Shown here: in pieces, positions 1-9,195 of the stretch | Position numbering within the stretch: position 1 is the stretch's first letter | Layout of the letters: every line of letters starts with the position of its first letter | Assembly: GCA_030055465.1 (NCBI GenBank) | Contig: JASFYF010000001.1 | Coordinates: 73,399-137,398 of the forward strand | Direction: 5' to 3' | DNA length: 64,000 nt | DNA from: Candidatus Nezhaarchaeota archaeon | GTDB lineage: Archaea; Thermoproteota; Methanomethylicia; Nezhaarchaeales; WYZ-LMO8 | Position numbers and translations under genes: made by a program | The notes under the pieces: generated by a model | Seen by the model: the letters and a program-made list of their open reading frames with translations, nothing else | What the model was told of the DNA's origin: nothing | Databases searched by the model: none

Positions 1-770
1 GATAAGTACTTGGTTCTACCTCCACAAGCATAGGCGTAGAGGCCCACCGGGCCGGCGTTAACTCTGAAGGGCCTGGGCTGGACGTACGGGTTCTGCAGCA
101 CTTCTCCTTCAACTAAGAAGAGGAAACCCGACTGACATCCGACGAGCATTCCCTCCCCCGGGGTCATGAGCTCGCAAGTGTCGACGCATACCCTAGCGCC
201 TAAACCGAGGGGTTTCAAAGCTGTCACCTTGGCTGCCTTAAGCTCCACGCTTCCCAGCCCGCTGAGCATGGCCTTCAAGGCCATCAGCGACGATTGATCC
301 CTCGCTTCAATCACTATGCCGTCTGCTCCCACCTCCAGCGCATTGGCCATCAATAGGGCCTCATCGACAGTGCGGGCCTCAGCCAGGATCTTCACCCTTC
401 CCTTAAGCATCGCAATTGCATTCTCGAGCGGAACCACGCGCCAATCAGCACACTTCACAAGGACGAACTCCAAGTCTCCAACGCGCAGCAAGTCGGAGAC
501 CTGGGAATACACATCGCTTTCCCCTTTAACCTCCAGGAGGTACGCAGCCCTCTTCCCGCGAGTGCACGCTTCCATTAATCCCTTGACATCAGATGCGATA
601 AGTATATCCGGGTCGCCGCAGGGCGATGCAAGCTTCACGTTGCAATCCTCCGGCAGCTCCAGCTCATCCTCCGCTATCACGCCGTCGCACAGGTAAGCTA
701 GCCTGGAGAGGAGGCCTTTGGCCTCTTCGGCTCCGAAGTTCGATGGTATTTTAAGCCAGAGCTCCTTCAC
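1..770 (-). CDS. aroB': 3-dehydroquinate synthase type II (archaeal), 3' end outside window
   Basis: Converts 2-amino-3,7-dideoxy-threo-hept-6-ulosonate to 3-dehydroquinate with NAD, the second step of the archaeal shikimate entry route. Translation from a GTG at 770 runs open to the window edge (256 codons of the roughly 330-370 usual for the family). The start region reads KELWLKIPSNFG, and the conserved stretches LEVGADGIVIEARD, RVCVDTCELM, GEGMLVG and FRVNAGPVG are all visible. The GTG overlaps the TGA of the upstream ADH synthase (GTGA), so the two are translationally coupled, which fits consecutive enzymes. Family assignment is firm; the C-terminus cannot be judged. Confidence 0.93.
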   Translation of the reverse strand, partial: MKELWLKIPSNFGAEEAKGLLSRLAYLCDGVIAEDELELPEDCNVKLASPCGDPDILIASDVKGLMEACTRGKRAAYLLEVKGESDVYSQVSDLLRVGDLEFVLVKCADWRVVPLENAIAMLKGRVKILAEARTVDEALLMANALEVGADGIVIEARDQSSLMALKAMLSGLGSVELKAAKVTALKPLGLGARVCVDTCELMTPGEGMLVGCQSGFLFLVEGEVLQNPYVQPRPFRVNAGPVGLYAYACGGRTKYL

Positions 771-1582
771 CGCGGTGCACCCCTCTTAGAGGCCTCGACG
801 AACCTCCTGTAAGCTTCCTCCACTCCAACACCCTCATGGACTATGCTGTAAAGCGCATAGGCCATGGCCCTGGGCGGGTTGGCCTGGAAGACGTTTCTGC
901 CTATCGATACGCCTTGAGCTCCCGCCTCCACGGCCTCGTGAACCATGTTGAGGAATGACTTGACGTCCGGCGTTTTTGGGCCGCCGGCCAAGACTATTGG
1001 CACGGGGCACGCCTCCACGACGCTCCTGAAGCTCTCCCTGCTACCCGTGTACACCGTTTTGACGACGTCCGCGCCCAGCTCAGCGCCAAGCCTTGCAGCG
1101 TGGGCAACGGCCTCCGGATCGTACTCGGAAGGGATCTTGGGGCCTCTGGGATACATCATGGCCAGCAGGGGCACCTGCCACCTGTCGCATGTGTCCGCCA
1201 CCTTCCCCAGCTTCCTGAGCATTGAGTGTTCCCTCTCGGCTCCGAGGTTCACGTGGACTGAAACAGCATCTGCGCCTAGAAGCAATGCCTCCTCAACCGA
1301 TGAGATGCAAACCTTCCAGTTTGGGTCGGTGCCTCTAATGGTGCTGCCCGACAGGTGCACTATCAACGCTAGGTTGCCGCTCTCTACGTGCTTGGCTACC
1401 CCCTTGTGGAGGACAACGGCATCAACGTAGCCGCCCTTCAAGTTGTCCACTGCGCGCTGCATGTCTATTATGCCTTCGATGGGGCCTGTGGTCACGCCGT
1501 GATCCATGGGGACTATTACAGCTTTTCCGTCCTCCCTGAAGATCCTTCTCAGCCTCCTCTCCTTACCCATGTAGATCCTCAT
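767..1582 (-). CDS. aroA': 2-amino-3,7-dideoxy-D-threo-hept-6-ulosonate (ADH) synthase
   Basis: Class I aldolase-like enzyme that starts the archaeal alternative shikimate pathway by an aldol/transaldol reaction forming ADH. The 271-residue length is typical. Visible are PMDHG near residue 25, the Schiff-base lysine in DVVKTVYTG (K175) and the phosphate-binding barrel end LAGGPK and GVSIGRNVF. A start at the second Met (1570, MGKERRLRRIF) resembles family N-termini better than the outer ATG. It is divergent from the trp operon across about 250 bp and overlaps the dehydroquinate synthase gene, so chorismate supply and tryptophan synthesis sit back to back. Confidence 0.93.
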   Translation of the reverse strand: MRIYMGKERRLRRIFREDGKAVIVPMDHGVTTGPIEGIIDMQRAVDNLKGGYVDAVVLHKGVAKHVESGNLALIVHLSGSTIRGTDPNWKVCISSVEEALLLGADAVSVHVNLGAEREHSMLRKLGKVADTCDRWQVPLLAMMYPRGPKIPSEYDPEAVAHAARLGAELGADVVKTVYTGSRESFRSVVEACPVPIVLAGGPKTPDVKSFLNMVHEAVEAGAQGVSIGRNVFQANPPRAMAYALYSIVHEGVGVEEAYRRFVEASKRGAPR

Positions 1583-1760
1583 GCGGCCAGCACCTCCACT
1601 GGAAGGGTCAGCCGAAGAATGAGGGGTGCAGCCTTGGGGGCTGAGGTTTTAGGTGTCGGTTTGGACTTAACGTTATCCGGTGAAAACACGGCACGCTCCT
1701 TGGCAAACCTCCACTCCCAACATCCCGTAAAACCTCCACGGCTCTTTTCGCCGAAGCAGC

Positions 1761-1833
1761 CTTATAAACTTTTTGTATTTAAACTAGGTTTACTGCATTT
1801 TTTTATGCATTAAAGCTTAAATATATGCATTAA
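1761..1833 (+). promoter_or_regulatory. trp operon promoter with repeated TGCATT elements
   Basis: AT-rich stretch in otherwise GC-rich DNA. It has possible TATA boxes at 1761-1768 (CTTATAAA) and 1816-1824 (CTTAAATAT). TGCATT occurs at 1794, 1806 and 1826, and the last two are within identical ATGCATTAA nonamers (1805-1813 and 1825-1833) that flank the second TATA box. The arrangement resembles an operator overlapping a core promoter; no regulator gene is adjacent. Seen in sequence; its function is inferred. Confidence 0.5.
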
Positions 1834-1839
1834 CATTTT

Positions 1840-3258
1840 TTGGCCGGTGAAGGTACGTGGGGGAACGGCTTTGGCCTGCTAGGCGAAGCGACGAGCAGCC
1901 TACACGCGGTAAGGCTTGAATTGAGGAAACCGCCTCTCGAGGTCTTCAGTCGGCTGTGCCAACGCTGCGACTACGCTTACCTTTTAGAGTCCGTGGAGGG
2001 GCCGGAAAGACTGGCCGAGTACTCGTTCATTGGGTTCAACCCTAGGGCCGTGGTCACCGTTAAGGGGGGCGAGGTGAGGATCTTGCGTGAAGACGAAGAA
2101 CAAAGGTATAGAGTGAAGAATCCGCTTTTACCGGTCAGACAGCTTGTAGGGGCCTGCAGGGCCAATAATGGCTTCAGGTTTACGGGGGGTGCCGTCGGCT
2201 ACCTGTCCTACGATGCCGTGAGGTACTGGGAGCGCCTCCCCAAGAAGGCCGCGGAGGGCTTCGGGTTTCCGGAAGTTGAGATGGCTATTTACGATGATGG
2301 GTTCGCGTACAACCATAAGACCGGCGAGGCCTTCTACTACTACACCGACAGGAACAGGCTAGAAGAGGCCGAAGCGATGTTGAGGGATGGTTGCAACGTA
2401 GAAGCCCCCTACTTTTCGAGCCCTAAGGCAAATCTAGGCAGAGAGGAGTTTGAGGATATTGTGGTCAAATCGAAGGAGTACATAGCTTCAGGCGACGTTT
2501 TTCAGGTCGTAGTTTCCAGGCGCTACGACATCTCGTTTAGGGGAAGCCTTATACCATTCTACGAGCAGCTGCGATGCATCAATCCATCTCCATACATGTT
2601 CTTCTTGAAAATGGGGCGTAGACAGATCGTGGGCTCAAGCCCCGAGATGCTCATGAGGGTTGAAGGTCGAGTGGTAGAAACGTATCCAATTGCTGGGACG
2701 AGGCCCCGCTTCAAAGACGACCCAGCCAAGGACAAAGCCATGGAGGAAGAGCTCATCAACAATCCTAAGGAGCGGGCAGAGCACGTTATGCTCGTGGACT
2801 TAGCCAGAAACGACATTGGTAAGGTTGCGGAGCTCGGCTCGGTGCACGTGTCGGAATTCATGGTTGTCCACAAGTACAGCCACGTCCAACACATCGTTTC
2901 AAGGGTTGTGGGTAGGCTTAGAAGCGATTGCAGCCCTTACGACGCGTTGAAGGCTTTATTCCCAGCTGGAACTGTGAGCGGGGCACCTAAGATCAGGGCC
3001 ATGGAGATCATAGAGGAGCTTGAGCCGGCGAGGAGGGGGCCCTACGCTGGAGCTGTGGGCTACTTTTCCACGAATGGAAACGCGGACTTTGCGATAACCA
3101 TTAGGTCCCTTGTAGCTGATGGACGGCGCGGTTACATGCAGGCCGGGGCTGGCATCGTAGCTGACTCCACGCCTGAAGTGGAGTGGGCTGAAACGGAACA
3201 TAAGCTTTCAGCCCTGCTGCGAGCGCTTAAAATGGCCTCGGAGGGTGGTTGCGATTAG
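1840..3258 (+). CDS. trpE: Anthranilate synthase component I
   Basis: Makes anthranilate from chorismate with ammonia delivered by TrpG. The 472 residues include the feedback motif LLES near residue 49, SFIGFNP, the second inhibitor-site motif NPSPYMFF, PIAGTRPR, DLARNDIGK and the catalytic GTVSGAPKIRAMEI region. The presence of LLES and NPSPYM suggests that allosteric inhibition by tryptophan is retained. A TTG at 1840 is the first usable start. No strong Shine-Dalgarno is seen, and the exact N-terminus is uncertain because the nearest TATA box is only about 20 nt upstream. First gene of trpEGDCFBA; its 3' end overlaps trpG by 14 bp. Confidence 0.95.
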   Translation: MAGEGTWGNGFGLLGEATSSLHAVRLELRKPPLEVFSRLCQRCDYAYLLESVEGPERLAEYSFIGFNPRAVVTVKGGEVRILREDEEQRYRVKNPLLPVRQLVGACRANNGFRFTGGAVGYLSYDAVRYWERLPKKAAEGFGFPEVEMAIYDDGFAYNHKTGEAFYYYTDRNRLEEAEAMLRDGCNVEAPYFSSPKANLGREEFEDIVVKSKEYIASGDVFQVVVSRRYDISFRGSLIPFYEQLRCINPSPYMFFLKMGRRQIVGSSPEMLMRVEGRVVETYPIAGTRPRFKDDPAKDKAMEEELINNPKERAEHVMLVDLARNDIGKVAELGSVHVSEFMVVHKYSHVQHIVSRVVGRLRSDCSPYDALKALFPAGTVSGAPKIRAMEIIEELEPARRGPYAGAVGYFSTNGNADFAITIRSLVADGRRGYMQAGAGIVADSTPEVEWAETEHKLSALLRALKMASEGGCD

Positions 3259-3835
3259 GGTGCTGCTCGTTGATAACTACGACTCCTTTGTCTACAACCT
3301 AGCCCAGTACGTGGGGGAGCTCGGAGCAAGCCCCATAGTTCGCAGAAACGATGAGATAACCGTTGAAGAGGCCCTGAGGCTCGAGCCGGATAGAATCATC
3401 ATTTCCCCGGGCCCGGGAACCCCGGAGGAGCCGAGATACGTGGGCGTATGCCCGCAGCTACTGAAGGTCATGGGTCCGAGGGTACCAACGCTTGGGGTAT
3501 GCCTCGGCCATCAATGCATCGTGTACCTCTTCGGTGGAAAGATAGTGAGGGCCAAGAGGTTACTGCACGGAAAGACGAGCCTTGTAAAACACGATGGGAT
3601 GGGCGTGTTCAGGGGGGTTAAAAACCCTCTTCGAGCCACGCGATACCATTCCCTTGCAGCTGATAGAGCCAGCCTTCCCAGTTGTCTGCTCGTGACTGCA
3701 GTGTCACTGGACGACGGGGAGATAATGGGTGTCCGCCACGCACATCATCCAGTTGAGGGAGTGCAGTTCCACCCCGAATCCATCACCACCGAAGAGGGCA
3801 AGCGTATCCTAAAGAACTTCCTCGATGGGATGTGA
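3245..3835 (+). CDS. trpG: Anthranilate synthase component II (glutamine amidotransferase)
   Basis: Class I glutamine amidotransferase that releases ammonia for TrpE. It has 196 residues with the nucleophile in GVCLGHQ (Cys86) and the His/Glu pair in VQFHPESI (about 176 and 178). The start VLLVDNYDSFVYNLAQY is characteristic of TrpG/PabA. A GTG at 3245 overlaps the end of trpE; a second GTG at 3260 is possible. It could in principle also serve PabA, but its place in the trp operon makes TrpG the natural reading. No fusion to trpD or trpE. Confidence 0.94.
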   Translation: MVAIRVLLVDNYDSFVYNLAQYVGELGASPIVRRNDEITVEEALRLEPDRIIISPGPGTPEEPRYVGVCPQLLKVMGPRVPTLGVCLGHQCIVYLFGGKIVRAKRLLHGKTSLVKHDGMGVFRGVKNPLRATRYHSLAADRASLPSCLLVTAVSLDDGEIMGVRHAHHPVEGVQFHPESITTEEGKRILKNFLDGM

Positions 3836-3841
3836 GGGGCC

Positions 3842-4906
3842 TTGATACGCGAGGCCATCGAAAAGCTCGTCGACAAGCGAAGCCTCACCTACAATGAGGC
3901 CTACGAATCCATGAGGGAAATAATGAGCGGGGAAGCCACGGAAGCCCAGGTGGCTGCCTTTCTAACGGCCCTGAGAATGAAGGGGGAAACCGCAGAGGAG
4001 ATCATAGCGTTCGCCTCGGCTATGAGGAGGTTCTGCCGCGCCATAAAACCCCGAGTAAGCGGCCGCCTAGTGGACGTGTGCGGAACCGGGGGAGACAATC
4101 TGAAGACGTTTAACGTCAGCACCACGGCTGCGTTTGTCGTGGCCGGAGCTGGTGTCGCCGTTGCCAAGCATGGAAACCGCTCCGTCACAAGCAAAAGCGG
4201 AAGCGCGGACGTTCTGGAATGCCTCGGCTTAAACCTCAACGCCCCATTTGAGGTGGTGGAAAGAGCCATTGAAAGCATCGGTGTTGGATTCATCTATGCC
4301 CCGGCGTTCCACCCAGCCATGAAACGCGCGCTGGCCCCCAGAAGGGAGATAGGTGTAAGGACTGTGTTCAACATTCTTGGCCCCCTGACGAACCCTGCAA
4401 GCGCAGACGCCCAGCTTGTGGGCGTGTACGATGCGGCTCTGCTGGAGAGGATGATCCACGCAGTTAAGGGTTTGGGCATAAGGGAGGCCATGGTGGTGCA
4501 TGGGCTGGACGGGTTGGACGAGATATCCGTAACCGGGAAAACAGCCATAGCATGGCTCCATGATGACAGCATCAAGGTCTTCGAGGTTACACCTGAGGAG
4601 CTTGGAGTTAAAAGGTCCAAGAAAGAAGACTTGATTGGAGGGAGCCCTAGAGAAAATGCGGAGACAACATTTAAGGTGCTTTACGGCTGCATGAAGCCCG
4701 GGGATCCTAGAAGAGACATAACTACGGTGAACTCAGCAGCCGGAATCATAGTTGGCGGGAAAGCTGACGACTTCGCATGCGGGCTTGAAATGGCTCAAGA
4801 ATCCATAGAGAGCGGCGCAGCCTATAGGAAGCTCAAGGAGCTTCTCAAGCTCTACAATAATGGTAACGTTGAGAGGTTGGAGGAGCTGGAGAGGAAGTAT
4901 GGGTGA
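3842..4906 (+). CDS. trpD: Anthranilate phosphoribosyltransferase
   Basis: Transfers phosphoribose from PRPP to anthranilate. The 354 residues are of normal length. PRPP/Mg motifs CGTGGDNLKTFNVST and KHGNRSVTSKSGSADVLE are intact, and the GPLTNPA segment typical of the family follows. TTG start at 3842, six bases after the trpG stop. The 3' end overlaps the start of trpC (ATGGGTGA), implying coupled translation. Confidence 0.95.
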   Translation: MIREAIEKLVDKRSLTYNEAYESMREIMSGEATEAQVAAFLTALRMKGETAEEIIAFASAMRRFCRAIKPRVSGRLVDVCGTGGDNLKTFNVSTTAAFVVAGAGVAVAKHGNRSVTSKSGSADVLECLGLNLNAPFEVVERAIESIGVGFIYAPAFHPAMKRALAPRREIGVRTVFNILGPLTNPASADAQLVGVYDAALLERMIHAVKGLGIREAMVVHGLDGLDEISVTGKTAIAWLHDDSIKVFEVTPEELGVKRSKKEDLIGGSPRENAETTFKVLYGCMKPGDPRRDITTVNSAAGIIVGGKADDFACGLEMAQESIESGAAYRKLKELLKLYNNGNVERLEELERKYG

Positions 4907-5681
4907 CTTCTTGAGGGTCCTGGTAAACGATGCCATTGAAACTGTGCGAAGCGGGTACTACGAGGATTTTGTAGAGGTCAACGTGGCCTGCAAGGCAAGC
5001 CTCAAAGAGGGCATAGCCAGCTGCAAGCATGCAGCCATAATCGCGGAGGTCAAGCCGACATCTCCATCGCGAGGAGTTCTGAGGCGCGTGTCCAACCCGA
5101 CCGGCTTGGCTAGGGCCATAGAGGCTGGAGGGGGCGTGGGCATATCGGTGTTGACTGAGCCCAAGCACTTCAACGGCTCGCTCCGAAGGCTTGCCGAGGT
5201 GAAGAGGGCTACGCGCCTGCCAGTCATGATGAAGGACGTAATCGTTGATCCCGCCCAGGTTGAGGCTGCTGCTCGGCTAGGCGCCGATGCGGTGCTCTTA
5301 GTTTACTCTATCTTTGCTGAGGGTGGACTGAGCTGCTCCTTAGATGAGCTCATCGGGCTGGCGCACTCTAAGGGACTGGAGGTCTTACTAGAATGCCACA
5401 GCATGGATGAGCTCCTCTCCGCCCTTGAAACTGAGGCCGACTTAATAGGCGTAAACAACAGGGACCTCAGGACGCTTGAAGTTGACTTGAACACCACGAA
5501 GAGCCTCCTCTCAAACGTGGATGTAGAGGGTAGGATCGTCGTGAGCGAAAGCGGCATCGAAACGGCGGCGGACGTGCTTTTCCTCTCGATGTGTGGCGCC
5601 AAGGCCTTTCTCGTAGGCTCAGCCGTTATGCTGGCCGAAGACGTCGAGAGGAAGGTCAGAGAACTGGTGATGGCCCTATGA
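4899..5681 (+). CDS. trpC: Indole-3-glycerol phosphate synthase
   Basis: Closes the indole ring from CdRP. With the start at ATG 4899 (MGDFLRVL) the protein has 260 residues. An upstream in-frame ATG at 4860 lies inside trpD and is unlikely. Catalytic barrel motifs are visible: AEVKPTSPSRG (lysine and phosphate loop), VNNRDLRTLEVD and VSESGIET. Stop overlaps the trpF start by ATGA. Confidence 0.94.
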   Translation: MGDFLRVLVNDAIETVRSGYYEDFVEVNVACKASLKEGIASCKHAAIIAEVKPTSPSRGVLRRVSNPTGLARAIEAGGGVGISVLTEPKHFNGSLRRLAEVKRATRLPVMMKDVIVDPAQVEAAARLGADAVLLVYSIFAEGGLSCSLDELIGLAHSKGLEVLLECHSMDELLSALETEADLIGVNNRDLRTLEVDLNTTKSLLSNVDVEGRIVVSESGIETAADVLFLSMCGAKAFLVGSAVMLAEDVERKVRELVMAL

Positions 5682-6376
5682 TGCGGAATGTGAAAGTTAA
5701 GATATGCGGGATAACGCGCGAAGAGGACTTAAAAGTGGCGTGCAGCCTTGGGGTGGACATGGTTGGATTCGTGGTTGAAGTTTCGTCATCAGCCAGAAGC
5801 CTAACCCTGAAGAGAGCTCAAAAGCTCTTCAAGCTTGTCCCAAGCCACGTGAAGAGCGTGCTGGTCACCGTGCCTGAGAGCTTAAGCCAGCTTCTAGGGG
5901 TTTATCGAGTTCTGAGACCAGACGCGATTCAGATCCACGGAGAAGGAATCGTCGACTTCAAGCCCCTACGGGAGAGGCTGCCCAGAACCCCCTTGATTAG
6001 GGCGTTGACTGTTAGGCCGAACGTCAACCTCTCCGAGCTGGTTGAGAGGGAGGGAGGATTCTTCAACGCTTTCCTCGCGGATTCGCACAGCCCTGAGAGG
6101 CACGGCGGAACGGGGTGCGTCCACGACTGGAGAATAAGCAGGTGGCTGAGGGACTTCGTCTACCCGAAGCCCCTCATACTCGCAGGTGGGCTTAACCCCA
6201 GCAACGTGGGTGAGGCTATAAGGATTGTTAAACCATGGGCTGTGGACGTCTCAAGCGGTGTGGAGTCCAAGCCTGGTGTAAAAAGCCCGGAGGCTATGAG
6301 CATGTTCGTTAAAAGAGCCAAAGAAGAGGGGCTAGAGGTCTCCTCAGCGCCTTCCCCGCTCTGGTGGTTAAGATGA
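5678..6376 (+). CDS. trpF: Phosphoribosylanthranilate isomerase
   Basis: Amadori rearrangement of PRA to CdRP. Starting at ATG 5678 (overlapping the trpC stop) gives 232 residues. The catalytic Cys sits in KICGITREED, the Asp in the FLADS segment, and the phosphate-binding glycines are in LAGGLNPSNV and VDVSSGVE. Separate from TrpC, not fused as in enterics. Overlaps trpB by ATGA. Confidence 0.93.
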   Translation: MMRNVKVKICGITREEDLKVACSLGVDMVGFVVEVSSSARSLTLKRAQKLFKLVPSHVKSVLVTVPESLSQLLGVYRVLRPDAIQIHGEGIVDFKPLRERLPRTPLIRALTVRPNVNLSELVEREGGFFNAFLADSHSPERHGGTGCVHDWRISRWLRDFVYPKPLILAGGLNPSNVGEAIRIVKPWAVDVSSGVESKPGVKSPEAMSMFVKRAKEEGLEVSSAPSPLWWLR

Positions 6377-7554
6377 AGAGGGGACGATATGGAAGATACG
6401 GTGGAATGTACGTGGGCGAAGTCCTCGTGCACGCCCTCCTGGAGCTCGAGGAGGCATTCAAGCGCATTTATCCCACCGAGGAGTTCCAGCGAGAGTTCCA
6501 TGGGCTTCTAAGAGATTACGGCGGCAGGCCGACGCCATTATACTACGCGAGGAACTTCAGTAAGCTTGTCGGCTTCAAGGTTTACCTCAAACGAGAGGAC
6601 CTCCTTTGTGGGGGATCGCACAAGCTGAACAACGCCCTGGGACAGGCCTTGCTCGCAAAAAAGATGGGTAAGAGACGCTTGATCACGGAGACGGCTGCAG
6701 GCCAACATGGTCTTGCAACGGTCATGGCAGGCAATGTATGCGGCCTCGAAACCGAGATATTCATGGGCATCAAGGACGTCCAACGCCAAGCGTCAAACGT
6801 GAAGAAGATGGTTTTGCTGGGGGCCAAAGTCAAGCCAGTAAAGGCTGGGGCTGGAGTTCTCAAAGACGCGGTCTCCGAAACCCTACGAGAGTGGGCGGCT
6901 TGCAGCAGAACAACGCACTACCTCATCGGTTCAACCGTTGGACCTCACCCATTCCCAGAAATCGTGGCCACATTCCAAAGCATCATAGGTGAAGAACTTA
7001 GAAAACAGGTCTTAGAGAAGGAGGGAAGGCTTCCAGACGCGATAGTTGCCTGCGGGAGCGGCGGCAGCAACGCGCTGGGAGCCTTTAGGCCGTTCATAAA
7101 GGAGAAGAGTGTCAGGCTATACTTCGTGGAAGGTGGCGGAGAAAGCCGAGGCGCCGAGAACAGCGCCGCAGCGTTTCAGCTTGGCAGCCCAGGTGTTCTT
7201 CACGGAGGCCTAATGATGGTGCTGCAGGACACTTGGGGCCAGATCAGGCCCTCCAAGACAAGGGCGGCCGGCTTAAACTACCCGGGCAGAGGCCCCGAGA
7301 TATCCCACCTCTGCGAGGTTGGCCGCGTAAAGCCCTGCTATGCTCTCGACCACGAGGTTTTCAAGGCAGTGCGCATGATGTGTCGAACCGAAGGCCTAAT
7401 ACCAGCGCTCGAGACGGCTCATGCCGTGGCCTACGTGTTGAGCAACCCAGACGAGTTTGATCCAGACGACGTGGTTGTCATAAACTACTCGGGTAGAGGA
7501 GACAAAGATGTAGAGACCATCCTGAGGTGTGAGCGTGAACTCAACACTCCTTGA
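6373..7554 (+). CDS. trpB: Tryptophan synthase beta chain (TrpB1 type)
   Basis: PLP enzyme condensing indole with serine. An ATG at 6373 overlaps the trpF TGA; an upstream GTG at 6364 is an alternative. The N-terminus GRYGGMYVGE, the PLP lysine in GGSHKLNNALGQ (K84), ETAAGQHG and the phosphate-binding CGSGGSNALG are intact. Length (393) and its place immediately before trpA indicate the canonical TrpB1 partner of TrpA rather than the stand-alone TrpB2 common in archaea. Confidence 0.95.
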   Translation: MKRGRYGRYGGMYVGEVLVHALLELEEAFKRIYPTEEFQREFHGLLRDYGGRPTPLYYARNFSKLVGFKVYLKREDLLCGGSHKLNNALGQALLAKKMGKRRLITETAAGQHGLATVMAGNVCGLETEIFMGIKDVQRQASNVKKMVLLGAKVKPVKAGAGVLKDAVSETLREWAACSRTTHYLIGSTVGPHPFPEIVATFQSIIGEELRKQVLEKEGRLPDAIVACGSGGSNALGAFRPFIKEKSVRLYFVEGGGESRGAENSAAAFQLGSPGVLHGGLMMVLQDTWGQIRPSKTRAAGLNYPGRGPEISHLCEVGRVKPCYALDHEVFKAVRMMCRTEGLIPALETAHAVAYVLSNPDEFDPDDVVVINYSGRGDKDVETILRCERELNTP

Positions 7555-8386
7555 AGAGAAGTTCGAGGGGCTTCGAAGACGATTCGAAGGAGCGCACGTA
7601 GCCCACGTCTACTACGGGGATCCATGTGAGCGATTCTCATTGAAGCTCATCGAGACTCTATGCGAGAACGGGGCGGACATAATAGAGCTTGGGATACCCT
7701 TCTCGGACCCAATAGCCGATGGACCCATCTTTCAGGCAGCGTGTGAAAGAGCGCTCAAAAACGGTGTGACGCCAGCTAGATGCCTGGAGGCTGCGAGAAA
7801 GCTCAGGGACAGCTACGCAGAAACCCCCATTATCATAACCACTTACTTCAACGTTCCCTACATTATGGGCTTCCACAAGTTCATGGATTATGTGAGGGCC
7901 GCCGGAGCGCAGGGAGTGCTAATCCCGGACCTACCAGTTGAAGAGGCCGAACCATACCTGAATCTAGCGGCTAAAAAACAGCTGCACATAATCCTTCAAG
8001 TGGCACCAACAACATCCGAGCGGCGGCTTCGAAGAATTGCGAACTCTGCTTCAGGCTTCCTGTACCTCATAAGCCTAGAGGGGGTCACAGGTACAACCTT
8101 GAAGAGAACCGATGCCATAAAAAGGGTCGTGAAGAAAGTAAAGGCAAAAAGCGCCATCCCCTTGGTTGTCGGGTTCGGAATCATGGATGGGAAGCGCGCT
8201 GAAGCCATTGTAGCTGCTGGTGCGGATGGCGTGGCGGTGGGAAGCGCATACACGAAGATCTACGCAGAAAGGCGCGGCAATCCACTTGATGCGCTGCCAG
8301 AAATAGCTGGATTGGCTCACGAAATAAAACTTGGATGCATCCTTGGGCTACACAAGAGGCAAAGCACGCCTTCGACGTGCTTCTGA
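7529..8386 (+). CDS. trpA: Tryptophan synthase alpha chain
   Basis: Cleaves indole-glycerol phosphate to indole. The 285-residue TIM barrel has the catalytic Glu in IIELGIPFSDP, the Asp in SDPIADGP, and the phosphate-binding segments LEGVTGT and VVGFGIMDG. GTG start at 7529 overlaps the end of trpB by 26 bp. Last gene of the operon; no convincing hairpin terminator follows in the 68 bp before the convergent symporter remnant. Confidence 0.95.
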   Translation: MSVNSTLLEEKFEGLRRRFEGAHVAHVYYGDPCERFSLKLIETLCENGADIIELGIPFSDPIADGPIFQAACERALKNGVTPARCLEAARKLRDSYAETPIIITTYFNVPYIMGFHKFMDYVRAAGAQGVLIPDLPVEEAEPYLNLAAKKQLHIILQVAPTTSERRLRRIANSASGFLYLISLEGVTGTTLKRTDAIKRVVKKVKAKSAIPLVVGFGIMDGKRAEAIVAAGADGVAVGSAYTKIYAERRGNPLDALPEIAGLAHEIKLGCILGLHKRQSTPSTCF

Positions 8387-8454
8387 AGGCCACGAGGGTT
8401 GAGGCAAAAGTGGATAAAAATGGATTTAGGGTTCTACGAAGCTGGGTTTCCGCG

Positions 8455-9195
8455 CTATCGAGGGATCTGAGGGATCTCCGCCAATAATGAGGGCTTGGTT
8501 TCCTTGCTCCACACGAGCGTCAGGGCCACGTAGACCATTACGCCGATGATGGTCACCGGGTAGATGACGCCGACCGGCGGGTGCAGCCATGACGGCAACG
8601 TTTGGTTAACAACCGGGCTGAAGATAAGCCAGAGTATGGCGACCAGCCAAGACGATATTATAGTCCACAGCGCCGCCCTGCTGTTCCTCCTCCACTTGAG
8701 CGCCGCGGTCACTATGATGAAGAGCGGAACGGTCATGGCCCAGGCGAATATGAATGAGTTAACCAGCAACGATGGAAGGTTCCCCCCGTAGGCTCCGAGG
8801 AGCACGCCCACAACGAAGACAAGCCTTATCAGGTTGATGGCTCGCTTATCGGATATCTTGGGGAACAGCGGCATCAACACATCGTACACCAGCGACATGG
8901 CGCCAGCCCATATGCCGTACCCTCCTGTTGAAAGGGTCGCCACGAGCACGTTGATTAGCAGGAAAGCCGAGGCGTACACGGGTAGCGCTTGAAGAGTAAC
9001 CGCGAGCGCTCCAAGCGCGTCACCGGCCTGCCTCGCCGCGCTGATGCTCGCCGCGTAGCCGCCGAAGTAGGCTGCGGGAACCAGTAGCGCCACGAAGCCC
9101 AGCAACACCCAGAGCCACGTACCGTAGCCGTTTAACATTATTGCGAGGGGGACACCCGGCGAGGCTGCCTTCGTGTCGGCGCCCATAGGCGACAT
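8455..9195 (-). pseudogene. Sodium:solute symporter (SSS family), 5'-truncated
   Basis: The 246-residue reading frame has about six hydrophobic segments. It matches only the C-terminal half of a sodium/solute (pantothenate/proline-type) symporter: a segment ending DALGALAVTLQALP, then LATLSTGGYGIWAGAMSLVYDV and the DKRAINLIR loop typical of SSS proteins. Intact members have about 450-550 residues and 11-13 membrane segments, so the first half is missing. The frame reads into antisense sequence of the AIM24-like fragment at about 9150-9195, where homology stops. Probably non-functional, or one side of an assembly join. The C-terminal end at 8455 looks natural. Confidence 0.75.

Noticed and set aside
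1388..1813. 141-codon plus-strand frame
   Set aside because: Antisense to ADH synthase and covering the promoter gap; no family features.
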